Source of the DNA: Pokkaliibacter sp. MBI-7
GTDB lineage: Bacteria; Pseudomonadota; Gammaproteobacteria; Pseudomonadales; Balneatricaceae
Assembly: GCF_029846635.1 (NCBI RefSeq)
Contig: NZ_JARVTG010000001.1
Location: 4,117,001 to 4,181,000 of the forward strand
Direction: 5' to 3'
Length of the DNA: 64,000 nucleotides
This document shows, in pieces, positions 51,667 through 60,898 of this stretch (positions are counted from its first letter, which is position 1; each line of letters begins with the position of its first letter). The notes under the pieces were generated by a model. That model was not told where the DNA came from, ran no database searches, and saw nothing but the letters and a program-made list of their open reading frames with translations. The position numbers and the translations under genes were made by a program.

Positions 51667-52947
51667 ATGCAGCAATCTATGGCGTTATTGGCTCTCGGCA
51701 TTAATCACAAAACTGCCCCGGTAGACGTCCGTGAAAAACTGGCATTCTCTCCTGATGAGCTGGATGAGGCGCTGGTACGCGCACGCAAAGACGGTGCGCT
51801 CAGTGAAGTAGCCATTTTGTCTACCTGCAACCGCACTGAAGTCTATGGTGTGGCGCCGCTGCATGAAGGGCGGACAGTGCTTGAGTGGCTGGCCCGCTAT
51901 CACGACGTCAGCGTCGAACAGCTGATGAAGAATGCATACATTCACTGGGATCGAGAAGCTGTTCGTCACATGATGCGAGTAGCCTGTGGATTGGATTCGC
52001 TTATTTTGGGCGAGCCACAAATTCTCGGACAGCTGAAAGACGCGTTCTCTGCTGCCCAGCGTACCGGTTGTCTTGGTGCGCAGATGAACCGCTGGTTCCA
52101 GCACTCCTTCAACATGGCCAAGCAGGTACGTACTCAGACGGATATCGGTAAAAATCCCGTCTCGGTTGCCTATGCCGCTGTTAGCCTCGCTCAGCGCATT
52201 TTTGCTGATCTGGCTGATACCCGGGCACTGCTCATCGGTGCCGGAGAAACCATCGAACTGGTTGGTCGGCACCTGCGTGAGGCCGGAGTGACTCAACTTA
52301 CCGTCGCCAATCGAACCTTAAGTCGTGGTCAGGCTCTTGCCGCAGAGCTGGATGGTCGTGCTATCCCCCTCGCGGAGCTGGCCGAGTACCTGCACGAAGC
52401 TGATATTGTGATTGCCTCAACGGCCAGTCCTTTACCTGTTCTTGGGAAGGGGGCGGTAGAGCGTGCATTGAAGAAGCGCCGTTACAATCCGATGTTTATG
52501 GTGGACATTGCTGTCCCTCGGGACATTGAACCCGAGGTCGGCGAGCTGGAAGATGTCTATCTGTATACCGTCGATGATTTGCAGCAAGTCATTGATGAAG
52601 GAGTAAAAGCACGTCAGAGCGCTGCAGAAGAGGCGGAGCTGCTGATCGCTCAGGGTATTGAGCATTTTATCGAGCAGTTGCGCGCACGTGATGCTGTGCA
52701 GACGTTGATGGATATCCGTCAGCAGGCTGAAGTGGTGCGTGATCAGGAAATAGAGAAGGCGCTGCGCCAGCTGCAGCGCGGACAGAATGCAGAAGATGTT
52801 TTGCGGCATCTGGCACGCGGGCTGACAAATAAACTTATCCATACGCCTAGCGTTGAGCTGAAAAAAGCCAGCGCTGAAGGCCGAACCGATTTACTGGTGC
52901 AGGCTCGTCGACTTTACGGCCTGTCCAACTCTCAAGCGGATGATTGA
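51667..52947 (+). CDS. hemA: Glutamyl-tRNA reductase
   Basis: A 426-residue enzyme that makes glutamate-1-semialdehyde, the first step of haem synthesis by the C5 path. The N-terminal catalytic part has ALGINHKTAPVDVREKLAFS and the nucleophilic cysteine in ILSTCNRTEVYG. The NADPH domain begins near LLIGAGETIELVGRHL. The start may be 51667 (MQQSM) or 51679 (MALLALG); neither has a good Shine-Dalgarno. It heads hemA-prfA-prmC-moeB. Confidence 0.95.
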   Translation: MQQSMALLALGINHKTAPVDVREKLAFSPDELDEALVRARKDGALSEVAILSTCNRTEVYGVAPLHEGRTVLEWLARYHDVSVEQLMKNAYIHWDREAVRHMMRVACGLDSLILGEPQILGQLKDAFSAAQRTGCLGAQMNRWFQHSFNMAKQVRTQTDIGKNPVSVAYAAVSLAQRIFADLADTRALLIGAGETIELVGRHLREAGVTQLTVANRTLSRGQALAAELDGRAIPLAELAEYLHEADIVIASTASPLPVLGKGAVERALKKRRYNPMFMVDIAVPRDIEPEVGELEDVYLYTVDDLQQVIDEGVKARQSAAEEAELLIAQGIEHFIEQLRARDAVQTLMDIRQQAEVVRDQEIEKALRQLQRGQNAEDVLRHLARGLTNKLIHTPSVELKKASAEGRTDLLVQARRLYGLSNSQADD

Positions 52948-52955
52948 TCCCTCCT

Positions 52956-54047
52956 ATGTTGAAACCCTCTATTTTGGCCAGATTGGAAGGTCTGGTTGAA
53001 CGTTATGAAGAGCTTGCTGCACTGCTCAGTGAAGCCAGTGTCATTGCTGACCAGCAGAAGTTTCGTAACTACTCGCGTGAATATGCTGAACTGGAAGAGT
53101 TGGCCCAGGCCTTTGGTCGCTACCAGCAGGTGCAGAGCGATGCTCGCGAAGCCGAGGCGATGCTCAAGGATGCGGATGCTGACATGCGTGAGTTGGCAGA
53201 GGAAGAGCTGAAAGGCGCCAAAGCCAATATCGAAGGTCTGGAAGGTGAGCTGCAAACGTTGCTGTTGCCCAAGGACCCGAACGATACACATAACATCTTC
53301 CTTGAAGTACGTGCAGGAACCGGTGGCGACGAGGCGGCAATTTTTGCGGGCGATCTTTTTCGCATGTATTCCCGTTATGCGGAAACGCAGGGCTGGCAGA
53401 TTGAAATCGTTAGTGCCAGCGATGGTGAGCATGGTGGTTACAAAGAGGTCATCTCTCGAATTGCTGGCCAGAATGTCTATGGACGTCTGAAGTTTGAGTC
53501 TGGGGCCCACCGCGTACAGCGTGTACCTGCTACAGAATCACAAGGACGTATTCACACCTCTGCCTGCACGGTTGCGATTCTTCCAGAAGTGGATGCGGTA
53601 GGGGATATCGAGATTAACCCTGCCGACCTGCGTGTTGATACCTACCGCGCGTCCGGAGCGGGTGGGCAGCACGTTAACAAGACGGAATCTGCTATACGTA
53701 TAACCCACATCCCTTCGGGCGTGGTAGTCGAATGTCAGGATGAGCGCTCACAGCATAAAAACCGTGCCAAAGCGATGGCCTTGCTGGCGGCCCGCCTTAA
53801 ACAGTCGGCGGTCGACAAGCAGGCCAGCGAGCAGGCTGATCAGCGTAAAAGTCTGGTAGGTAGCGGTGATCGTTCGGAACGTATCCGTACCTACAACTAC
53901 CCGCAGGGGCGGGTTACAGATCATCGCATCAACCTCACGCTCTATCGTCTGGATGAGATTGTGGGAGGGCAAATGGATTCCGTTATTGAGCCTTTGCTGC
54001 ATGAGTATCAGGCGGAACTGTTAGCCAGTCTGGCTGAGCAGAGTTGA
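52956..54047 (+). CDS. prfA: Peptide chain release factor 1
   Basis: A 363-residue class I release factor with a recognition-loop region near residue 185 (VQRVPATESQGRIHTS, the PxT motif) and the GGQ loop in SGAGGQHVNKTESAIRITHI. Reads UAA and UAG. Begins eight bases past the hemA stop. Confidence 0.97.
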   Translation: MLKPSILARLEGLVERYEELAALLSEASVIADQQKFRNYSREYAELEELAQAFGRYQQVQSDAREAEAMLKDADADMRELAEEELKGAKANIEGLEGELQTLLLPKDPNDTHNIFLEVRAGTGGDEAAIFAGDLFRMYSRYAETQGWQIEIVSASDGEHGGYKEVISRIAGQNVYGRLKFESGAHRVQRVPATESQGRIHTSACTVAILPEVDAVGDIEINPADLRVDTYRASGAGGQHVNKTESAIRITHIPSGVVVECQDERSQHKNRAKAMALLAARLKQSAVDKQASEQADQRKSLVGSGDRSERIRTYNYPQGRVTDHRINLTLYRLDEIVGGQMDSVIEPLLHEYQAELLASLAEQS

Positions 54048-54916
54048 ACAGTACGTTGAACATTGCTGATGCACTCAGGTGGGCCAGAGTGGCTCTGAGC
54101 GAAGGTGAAAGCCCTCAGGCCGATGCTGAGGTGCTGTTGGCCTGGGTGTTGGGACGCAATCGTGCTTATTTGCGTGCGTTTGATGATCTGCAGTTGTCGG
54201 ATACGCAGTGGTCGCAGTACCAGAGGGCTGTCGAACGCCGCCAGTACGGCGAGCCTGTGGCGTATATCATGGGAGTAAGGGAGTTCTGGTCACTGCCTCT
54301 CAGCGTTGAGCCTTCGACCTTGATTCCACGTCCTGATACCGAGACGCTGGTGGAGGTTGCTCTGTCGCAACTGTCAGCCACGCAAGCTCGGGTTCTTGAT
54401 CTGGGAACAGGCACTGGCGCTATTGCTCTGGCTCTGGCTTCGGAACGGCCGGGCTGGCAGGTGACGGGTGTTGATCGGCTTCCTGAAGCGGTGGCCCTGG
54501 CACGGAAAAATGCCATGAGCTTACAGCTGAACGTGGCCTTTCTGCTCAGCCACTGGTATGCCCAAGTGAGTGGCGCCTTTGATCTTATCGTCAGTAATCC
54601 TCCTTATATCGATAGTAATGACCCTCACCTGTTGCAAGGCGATGTACGTTTTGAGCCACATTCGGCGTTGGTAGCGGCTGATCGGGGGCTTGCTGATATA
54701 ACCTGTATTGTTGATCGTGCGCCCGGTTATTTGACCGATGGCGGCTGGATACTGCTGGAGCATGGCTGGCAGCAAGCTGAATCTGTGCAGATTCTGTTAC
54801 GGCAGAAAGGTTTTTCTTCGGTGCAAAGCTGGCAGGATCTGGGCGGCAATGACCGGGTGACCGGTGGTCGCTGGTGTGGCGAGCAATCTGTGGTGGTCAG
54901 CACAGGCTCCAGCTGA
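54044..54916 (+). CDS. prmC: Release factor glutamine methyltransferase
   Basis: A 290-residue methyltransferase that methylates the GGQ glutamine of RF1 and RF2. SAM-binding DLGTGTGAIALALASERP and the catalytic SNPPYIDSNDPHL are present. The TTG start overlaps the prfA stop (TTGA), an unusual start but the only one that fits the family N-terminus. Confidence 0.95.
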   Translation: MNSTLNIADALRWARVALSEGESPQADAEVLLAWVLGRNRAYLRAFDDLQLSDTQWSQYQRAVERRQYGEPVAYIMGVREFWSLPLSVEPSTLIPRPDTETLVEVALSQLSATQARVLDLGTGTGAIALALASERPGWQVTGVDRLPEAVALARKNAMSLQLNVAFLLSHWYAQVSGAFDLIVSNPPYIDSNDPHLLQGDVRFEPHSALVAADRGLADITCIVDRAPGYLTDGGWILLEHGWQQAESVQILLRQKGFSSVQSWQDLGGNDRVTGGRWCGEQSVVVSTGSS

Positions 54917-54932
54917 TGTGGGAAAAGAGCTG

Positions 54933-55688
54933 ATGGAATTGTCTGATAAGCAACTACTGCGTTATAGCCGGCATATCATGCTGCCAGGTATTGATCTGGA
55001 AGGGCAGGAGCGGCTGCTATCTTCCAAGGTGCTGATAGTAGGGTTGGGGGGGCTTGGATGCCCCGCAGCGCAATATCTGGCGGCAGCGGGTGTTGGTGAG
55101 CTGGTGCTGGTAGATGATGACGTTGTCGAGGCCAGTAATTTACAGCGACAGGTGCTGCATGGTGAGGACAGTCTTGGTTTGGCCAAGGTGGCATCCGCCC
55201 GCCGGGCATTGCTCCGGCTGAATCCTGAAGTAGTAGTTACAGCGCTGCAGCAGCGTCTGGAGCCGGCGGAGATGGCACAGTGGGTTGATAAGGTGGATGT
55301 GGTGATTGACTGCTCGGATAACTTTACGACTCGTTTTGCGCTCAATCGGGCTTGTGTTGCTGCAGGAAAACCGCTTGTTTCGGGTGCAGCGATCCGCTGG
55401 GAAGGGCAGGTTAGCGTTTTCCTGGCAAAAGCGGGAAGTCCTTGCTATCAATGTTTGTACAAGGCAGGTGATGATGAGCAACTCACCTGTTCTGACAGCG
55501 GTGTCGCAGCACCACTGGTGGGAATGATAGGTTGTACTCAGGCCATGGAGGCTCTGAAGCTTATTGTTGGGGGCGGGACCTCTTTGAGGGGGCGTCTGCT
55601 CGTTCTTGATGCGTTTACCATGCAATGGCGTTCTTTGGCATTAAGGCGGGATCCACATTGCCCCGTCTGCGCTGAAGCTGGCGCCTGA
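54933..55688 (+). CDS. moeB: Molybdopterin-synthase adenylyltransferase (MoeB/ThiF family)
   Basis: A 251-residue E1-like enzyme that adenylates a sulfur-carrier C-terminus (MoaD or ThiS). Nucleotide loop VGLGGLGCPAAQYLAAAG; DDDVVEASNLQRQ; zinc cysteines CYQC and CPVC. No rhodanese domain. Start 54933 (MELSDKQLLRYSRHI) matches the family and follows prmC by 16 bp; the GTG at 54918 is less likely. Confidence 0.93.
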   Translation: MELSDKQLLRYSRHIMLPGIDLEGQERLLSSKVLIVGLGGLGCPAAQYLAAAGVGELVLVDDDVVEASNLQRQVLHGEDSLGLAKVASARRALLRLNPEVVVTALQQRLEPAEMAQWVDKVDVVIDCSDNFTTRFALNRACVAAGKPLVSGAAIRWEGQVSVFLAKAGSPCYQCLYKAGDDEQLTCSDSGVAAPLVGMIGCTQAMEALKLIVGGGTSLRGRLLVLDAFTMQWRSLALRRDPHCPVCAEAGA

Positions 55689-55727
55689 TAATTTTAACCA
55701 AGCGTGTGATCACAGGAGAGAGACCCC

Positions 55728-56171
55728 ATGACGGGCGCGCTTAACGACCTGAAATACGACGACGATTTTATTCGCGACATTCTGGAAGAAGTAAACGTCG
55801 TTGCAGTGGTGGGAGCCAGTTCTAATCCCGAGCGACCAAGCCATCAAGTGATGAAATATCTGCTGCACAAAGGTTACAGGGTGATCCCGGTGAATCCCAA
55901 TGAGGCGGGCAGATCTATTCTTGGTGAGCCAGTCGTCGCTTCTTTGCAGGATATTACAGAGCCTATTGATATGGTGGATGTGTTCCGTCGTTCGGAGGCG
56001 GTAGCTGAGGTGGTAGATGAAGCTATCGCAGCGAATGCCCGCGTCGTGTGGATGCAGCTCGGCGTGGTCAATCAGGGGGCAGCATCCCGGGCTGAGGAAG
56101 AGGGGTTGCGTGTCATCATGGATCGCTGCCCCAAGATTGAATATGAGCGCCTGCGCTTGGGTGTCTACTAG
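55728..56171 (+). CDS. CoA-binding protein (YccU family)
   Basis: A 147-residue single Rossmann-domain protein: VNVVAVVGASSNPERPSHQV, KGYRVIPVNPNEAG, and VVWMQLGVVNQGAASRAEEE. Homologous to the CoA-binding domain of succinyl-CoA synthetase. GGAGAG lies upstream. Last gene of this run, followed by a bidirectional terminator. Function unknown. Confidence 0.92.
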   Translation: MTGALNDLKYDDDFIRDILEEVNVVAVVGASSNPERPSHQVMKYLLHKGYRVIPVNPNEAGRSILGEPVVASLQDITEPIDMVDVFRRSEAVAEVVDEAIAANARVVWMQLGVVNQGAASRAEEEGLRVIMDRCPKIEYERLRLGVY

Positions 56172-56193
56172 TTTTCTGTGCTGATGTTACAGA

Positions 56194-56232
56194 CTCCTGA
56201 CTGGCATGGTGTGGAGTAATGCCAGGCAGGAG
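56194..56232. terminator. Bidirectional terminator-like hairpin
   Basis: A 14-bp stem CTCCTG-A-CTGGCAT / ATGCCAG-G-CAGGAG with one mismatch and an 11-base loop, between convergent genes. T-runs are weak. Confidence 0.6.
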
Positions 56233-56281
56233 CCTGCAGGCGCATCTTGTCTGTGTGCTTGTCGTCAGCGAGCCTCGCTCT

Positions 56282-56911
56282 TTACCTTCCCAGCATCAGT
56301 TTGCGAATACGCAAGTCCTCCAGGCAGCGACGCGCCAATTGTAGTGTCGACTGCTGTTCAGATGTCAGTGACTCTCTATCTACCCATTTACCAATGGCAT
56401 CGGCAGTCATACCACTATCAATCAGGTGCCTGACCAGTTCGGGGCGTGCCGACTTGATAGCGAGGTCCAGCAGGGTGTCGCCTGCCTTGGTACGAACATT
56501 CAAGTCAATTCCATATTGCTGCAGACGATTTAGCAGCAACATATGATCAGTTGCAGGAGCCATTGTCAGGCAGGCTAATGGCCATGGCTGGCCATCAGGG
56601 GTCAGCTCCAGGTCAAACGTGTGCTTTAGTAATAGCGTAACCAGTTCGACACGGTGTCGCTTCGCACACAGAGCAGAGGTCGCCAGTTGATTGCCTTGAT
56701 CCACGTTGGGAACGTGGCTGTGTAGCAATAACGCTGCACACTGGAGGGCTCCCTCTACAAAAATCAGTTCTGCTGCACTTTGATCATCCGTTACCAGCTC
56801 GAATGGGGAAGGTAAGCGCTGCCACTGCTTGCTGGCATGCTCTGTGTTGTCCTCCACAAGCGCCTGAATAAACGGGGACAGTTCAAAGTTTTTCTGCCAG
56901 GGCCATTTCAT
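56282..56911 (-). CDS. Ankyrin-repeat protein
   Basis: A 209-residue protein without a signal peptide. Ankyrin-type repeats cover about 70-190, most clearly LNVRTKAGDTLLDLAIKSAR followed by PELVRHLIDSGM. Likely a protein-binding module of unknown role. Separated by 33 bp from the rarD stop on the same strand. Confidence 0.8.
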   Translation of the reverse strand: MKWPWQKNFELSPFIQALVEDNTEHASKQWQRLPSPFELVTDDQSAAELIFVEGALQCAALLLHSHVPNVDQGNQLATSALCAKRHRVELVTLLLKHTFDLELTPDGQPWPLACLTMAPATDHMLLLNRLQQYGIDLNVRTKAGDTLLDLAIKSARPELVRHLIDSGMTADAIGKWVDRESLTSEQQSTLQLARRCLEDLRIRKLMLGR

Positions 56912-56944
56912 TGGGTGTTAATCACTGTGTATTACGAAGAATGA

Positions 56945-57853
56945 TCAGCGCGCTGTTTGAGCTTGCCATTGACGCTGCTTACGGCTAAAGCTCACAGAAT
57001 CAAAAGAAAAGATCACCAGGCCAGTCCAGATAAACAGAAATGGTATCAGCTTGTGCTGATCAAAAGGCTCATCGTACAGCCATATAGCCAGTTGCATGGT
57101 GATCGTCGGAGTTGTGTATTGCCAGAAGCCAATGGTTGTCATAGGAAGTCTGCGGGCGGCTGCCGCAAACCAAATGAGCGGCAGTATGGTGACCAGGCCG
57201 GTCGAGATCAGCAGCAGGTCTAGCGCAGGTGTGCTCATGCTGAAGCTGAGGTTGTCTTCCAGCGCTAACCAGCCCAGATAGGCAAGGGCAAAAGGGCAGA
57301 GGAGTAGTGTTTCAATGGTCAGACCATTTATCGCACTCACCGTCGTCTGCTTGCGAATGGCGCCATAAAATCCAAAGCTCAGTGCCAGCGTCAAGGATAT
57401 CCATGGTAAGTGGCCGAGCATGGCGACCTGATACCCCACCCCCAAGGTAGCAAGTAGTACGGCTAACCACTGCAAGGCCCGTAGTTTTTCTTTGAAAAAA
57501 ATCAGCCCGATAAGAATGTTAACGATAGGGGTAAAGAAATACCCCAGACTGGTTTCGAGAATACGGGCATCGTTGACTGCCCAGATGAATGTTACCCAGT
57601 TGACGGCTATCAAAGATGCAGAACAGAACAGCCAGCGACTCTGCGACAAGTTAAATACGATGCCGAAGACGGAGCTGAGCTGTCGGGTAAGACCTAAAAA
57701 TGCGACCAGCAGTACCATGGACCAGCTAATGCGATAAGCCAGTATCTCCCACGCCGGGACGGTGCTCATATGTTTGAAAAAAATGGGAAAGGTGCCCCAG
57801 ATACCAAAGGCAGCTAAAGCAAACAGGTGGCCCTGGCGTAGGTCATTATTCAT
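56945..57853 (-). CDS. rarD: EamA-family transporter, RarD type
   Basis: A 302-residue protein with ten predicted membrane helices. RarD marks are FGIWGTFPIFFKHM, AYRISWSMVLL, VNWVTFIWAVND and SLGYFFTPIVNILIG. A drug/metabolite exporter family; substrate unknown. Start 57853 gives the family N-terminus; the frame to 57949 adds unrelated residues. Confidence 0.93.
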   Translation of the reverse strand: MNNDLRQGHLFALAAFGIWGTFPIFFKHMSTVPAWEILAYRISWSMVLLVAFLGLTRQLSSVFGIVFNLSQSRWLFCSASLIAVNWVTFIWAVNDARILETSLGYFFTPIVNILIGLIFFKEKLRALQWLAVLLATLGVGYQVAMLGHLPWISLTLALSFGFYGAIRKQTTVSAINGLTIETLLLCPFALAYLGWLALEDNLSFSMSTPALDLLLISTGLVTILPLIWFAAAARRLPMTTIGFWQYTTPTITMQLAIWLYDEPFDQHKLIPFLFIWTGLVIFSFDSVSFSRKQRQWQAQTAR

Positions 57854-58151
57854 GTTGGTCTCGTTGTTGAGAGGCGCTGGCCTTACAAGGGAGGATGTGC
57901 ACGTACGGACTACTATAAGAGACGCTGCAATGTGGGTCTGCCGGATCAAATAGAACGGTGCGTCCTGTCACATTAGCTTCATCGGATAACGTTACGTTAA
58001 CTGTGGAACGTGGTCTGAGCGTACAGTTTTTCTAATGGGTCAATCTCATAAATGTTGTCGACAGCCTGAAAGCCTATGATATAGTCGATTTCGTCCCTTT
58101 GGTTTGAAATGGGACCAGGGACAGTAAAACTACAGACACTTGGAGGTGTTT

Positions 58152-58385
58152 ATGTTGCAAGAATTGAAATCCCCTCTCCATCATGCGATGGAAATTAGCC
58201 ACCGTGTTCGTCTGCTTCATCTGGAGTCTCGTCTGGGCGACCAGGATCGTGATTATCTGGGAGTCATCGAACGCCTGGAGCGCCGTTACAAGATCAGCAA
58301 GTGTAACGATACCCTGCGTCTCAACGCTCTTGAGTTAAAAGCAGTCGAAGCTCTCGATAAGTCTCTTTCTGAACTGGCCGCCTGA
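58152..58385 (+). CDS. YdcH family protein (DUF465)
   Basis: A 77-residue, helical, charged protein: HRVRLLHLESRLGDQDRDYL and YKISKCNDTLRLNALELKAV. GGAGG lies six bases before the ATG. Function unknown; small cytosolic proteins of this family are common in Proteobacteria. Confidence 0.85.
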   Translation: MLQELKSPLHHAMEISHRVRLLHLESRLGDQDRDYLGVIERLERRYKISKCNDTLRLNALELKAVEALDKSLSELAA

Positions 58386-58461
58386 GCGCCAGTTCAGCGA
58401 GCAGGTGTTAATCCCCTCTCTCCTTGATCTCCCGCCTGTATCAGTCTTGTATTCAGATCCG

Positions 58462-59442
58462 CTAGATAAGTCCCCACAATCTCAGTAGATAGATTCCACT
58501 ACTCAGGCTAATAATCGAGCCCAGTGTGGTGACCAGGATGATACTGGCTGCCATCTTGGCATTGGCCCCCATGCTTTTCGCCATAACAAAGCTTGCTGCT
58601 GCAGTTGGGCATCCCAGCATGATGAACAGTATAGCCACTGCCTCTCCATCGAAACCTGCAGCCCAGGCTAAAGGTGTAAACACCAGTGGCATCCAGATTA
58701 ACTTCGCTGCAGAAGCGTACAGGGTCAGGCGCGATGAGGAGCGAAGATCCCTGAGATTCAGCGAGGCGCCAATCGTCAGTAGTGCAAGTGGGAGTGTCAT
58801 GCTGCCCAGCGCGTGGCCTGTCTGGCTGATTACCTCTGGAGGGCTCCACCCCATAGCCGAACAGGGTAGGGCGAGTAAGGTGGCAATGATTAATGGGTTC
58901 TTCAGGATGTGGAGTGCAGTATGCCGCCATTGCTGTACGCCATTCTGTGATGACGACAAGGCTACGATGGAAAGAATGTTAAACAGTGGGATAACCAGAG
59001 CCAGAACAACGGATGCCTGTCCCAGCCCCGACTGGCCAAAGAGATTGTGGCTCATGGCCAAGCCGATAATGCCGTAGTTACTACGAAAGCCACCTTGTAC
59101 AAAGGCGCCGTGGTCTTCTGGCGGATAGTTTTTCCAGCGACTCCATCCTGTGAGAGCGAGAAATGTAAGTGTGACTGATATGCCAGAGAAGGCGAGTGTG
59201 GCGGGGTTGAAAACCGCTTTGATGTCAGTCTGGCTGATGCTGAAAAAGACTAGAATGGGCAGACACAGCATAAATACCAGTCTGGATGCGGTATTGATAA
59301 AGCTCTCATCAATGACGCGGATACGCTTTAGCAGGGCGCCAATAAACACCAGAATGAAAATAGGGGCGACCATCTTGCCGGTAAACAGCAGGGTGCTCCA
59401 ATACAGAGAGTCGCCGTTGGCTGAAGCGGGAATTATGGCCAA
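58462..59442 (-). CDS. AEC-family transporter (auxin efflux carrier-like)
   Basis: A 326-residue membrane protein with ten predicted helices in two halves. Recognisable segments are MVAPIFILVFIGALLKRI, the asparagine-containing FRSNYGIIGLAM and GCPTAAASFVMAKSMG. Members export or import organic acids such as malate. The TTG at 59442 overlaps the upstream exporter stop by 10 bp with AAGGA in front; ATG 59373 is the alternative start. Confidence 0.88.
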   Translation of the reverse strand: MAIIPASANGDSLYWSTLLFTGKMVAPIFILVFIGALLKRIRVIDESFINTASRLVFMLCLPILVFFSISQTDIKAVFNPATLAFSGISVTLTFLALTGWSRWKNYPPEDHGAFVQGGFRSNYGIIGLAMSHNLFGQSGLGQASVVLALVIPLFNILSIVALSSSQNGVQQWRHTALHILKNPLIIATLLALPCSAMGWSPPEVISQTGHALGSMTLPLALLTIGASLNLRDLRSSSRLTLYASAAKLIWMPLVFTPLAWAAGFDGEAVAILFIMLGCPTAAASFVMAKSMGANAKMAASIILVTTLGSIISLSSGIYLLRLWGLI

Positions 59443-60197
59443 TGCAGCATTCCTTCGTAGATTAGCTTGATACCCGTAGCAAAAAGAAAATAGAAGATGA
59501 TTCGGTAGAACACTGCCTGACTGATTTTGTTGAGCAGCCAGTAGCCAAGCCAGATGCCAACGGGGGCCAAGGGTAAGAGTATCAGGGAGGTCGCAAGGTT
59601 AGTGGCATTGAGCTGACCTAGCCAGAGAAACGCCAGTACCTTGATATAGTTGGTAAAAATAAAAAAGATGGATGATGTACTCATGTACTGACGGGGAGGC
59701 AGGCGTTGCGGTAGCAGATAAACGCTCAGTGGTGGTCCTCCTGCATGAATGCCAAAGCTGGTGAATCCTGCAATACATCCCCACAGGCGCCCCTTCCAGG
59801 CATTGACTGGCAGTGCATCTTTGTTTTGTTGTTTCAGCCAGTGGTGTGCAACAAAGCTGAGTGCAATAGTGCCAATCAGAATACGTATGTGTGCTTCGCT
59901 CAGATAGCTGAATGTAACAGTGCCCAACAGGATTCCTGCCAGAGAGGCGGGTAGGAGTATACGCAGGTTGGCCGTATGCCATTCGCGCCAGTAGGCCTTC
60001 ACTGCCATCAGATCCATCACACAGAGGATGGGCAGCATTATGGCGGCAGCCTGAGCGGGCGTTACTGCGATGGATATCAGTGGTACGGCAATAATAGACA
60101 ACGTGCCACCAAACCCTCCCTTGGCAATGCCAAAAATGATGACGGCGGGAACGGCGCAATAGTAAAAGAACGGATCTGTAAGCACTTGATTGATCAT
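59433..60197 (-). CDS. TauE/SafE-family sulfite/sulfonate exporter
   Basis: A 254-residue membrane protein with eight predicted helices: VIFGIAKGGFGGTLSIIAVP near the start and GFTSFGIHAGGPPLSVYLLP in the second half are family hallmarks. The family exports sulfite, sulfoacetate or related anions. Overlaps the AEC gene, so the two are co-transcribed. Confidence 0.9.
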   Translation of the reverse strand: MINQVLTDPFFYYCAVPAVIIFGIAKGGFGGTLSIIAVPLISIAVTPAQAAAIMLPILCVMDLMAVKAYWREWHTANLRILLPASLAGILLGTVTFSYLSEAHIRILIGTIALSFVAHHWLKQQNKDALPVNAWKGRLWGCIAGFTSFGIHAGGPPLSVYLLPQRLPPRQYMSTSSIFFIFTNYIKVLAFLWLGQLNATNLATSLILLPLAPVGIWLGYWLLNKISQAVFYRIIFYFLFATGIKLIYEGMLHWP

Positions 60198-60285
60198 GAA
60201 TATAAGAGCCCGCCGACAACTTGTTTGGTCAAAGAATAAGTGCGAGCCCAGGCTCTGGTTAAGACAGTGTTCGGGTTTGCATCTT

Positions 60286-60795
60286 TTATTGAATGATCGT
60301 AGGCAGCGCTAATTTGGGGGCGTCATAGAGGGTGACCTCTCCACACCCGGTGCGGATTTTGTGCCATTGCTCGATATACAAGGTCAGGCTGATGACAGCA
60401 CTGGTAGGGAACTTCTCAGCTCGATGTTCGCTAAGTTGTTCAAAGGCCTGTTGCAGGCCGGGGTTATGGCCAAGCACGAAAATATGTTTTGCTTCGTCAC
60501 TCTGTTCACTCAGCACATCGAGAATATCTTCACCACTGCATTCATAAAGGCGGTGCTCCTGAGTCAGTGCAATGCCCGCCCATGGCAAATGGTCCAGCAG
60601 TGATTCCAGCGTCATCTGGCAGCGCACGGCGTCGCTGCTCAACAGCAGATCGGGCCGGATGCCATAGCTTGATAGTCGAGCCGCCATCGTTGGTGCATCA
60701 CGTCGACCACGTTTATTCAGTGGGCGCAGGTGATCTGGTAAACCAGCTTCATCCCAACTGGATTTGGCGTGACGCATTAGGGTCAACAACTTCAT
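60286..60795 (-). CDS. sixA: Phosphohistidine phosphatase SixA
   Basis: A 169-residue histidine phosphatase: LMRHAKSSWDEAGLPDHLRP holds the RHG-type catalytic histidine near residue 8 and the second histidine is in FVLGHNPGLQQAFEQL. SixA dephosphorylates histidine on phosphotransfer proteins such as ArcB HPt or NPr. Follows the ndpA gene direction but has a terminator between. Confidence 0.93.
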   Translation of the reverse strand: MKLLTLMRHAKSSWDEAGLPDHLRPLNKRGRRDAPTMAARLSSYGIRPDLLLSSDAVRCQMTLESLLDHLPWAGIALTQEHRLYECSGEDILDVLSEQSDEAKHIFVLGHNPGLQQAFEQLSEHRAEKFPTSAVISLTLYIEQWHKIRTGCGEVTLYDAPKLALPTIIQ

Positions 60796-60852
60796 GGTGC
60801 TGCCTCTTGCTGATGCTTAGAAATGGATGGATATGGCAAAGTGAATAGGAGT

Positions 60853-60885
60853 GATACAGGAAGGCAATGTGGAGCCTCCTGTATC
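60853..60885 (-). terminator. Hairpin between ndpA and sixA
   Basis: A 9-bp stem GATACAGGA/TCCTGTATC extended by GGC/GCC inside, 14 bp after the ndpA stop. No clear T-run; probable 3' structure. Confidence 0.6.
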
Positions 60886-60898
60886 ATCCACCACCGTC

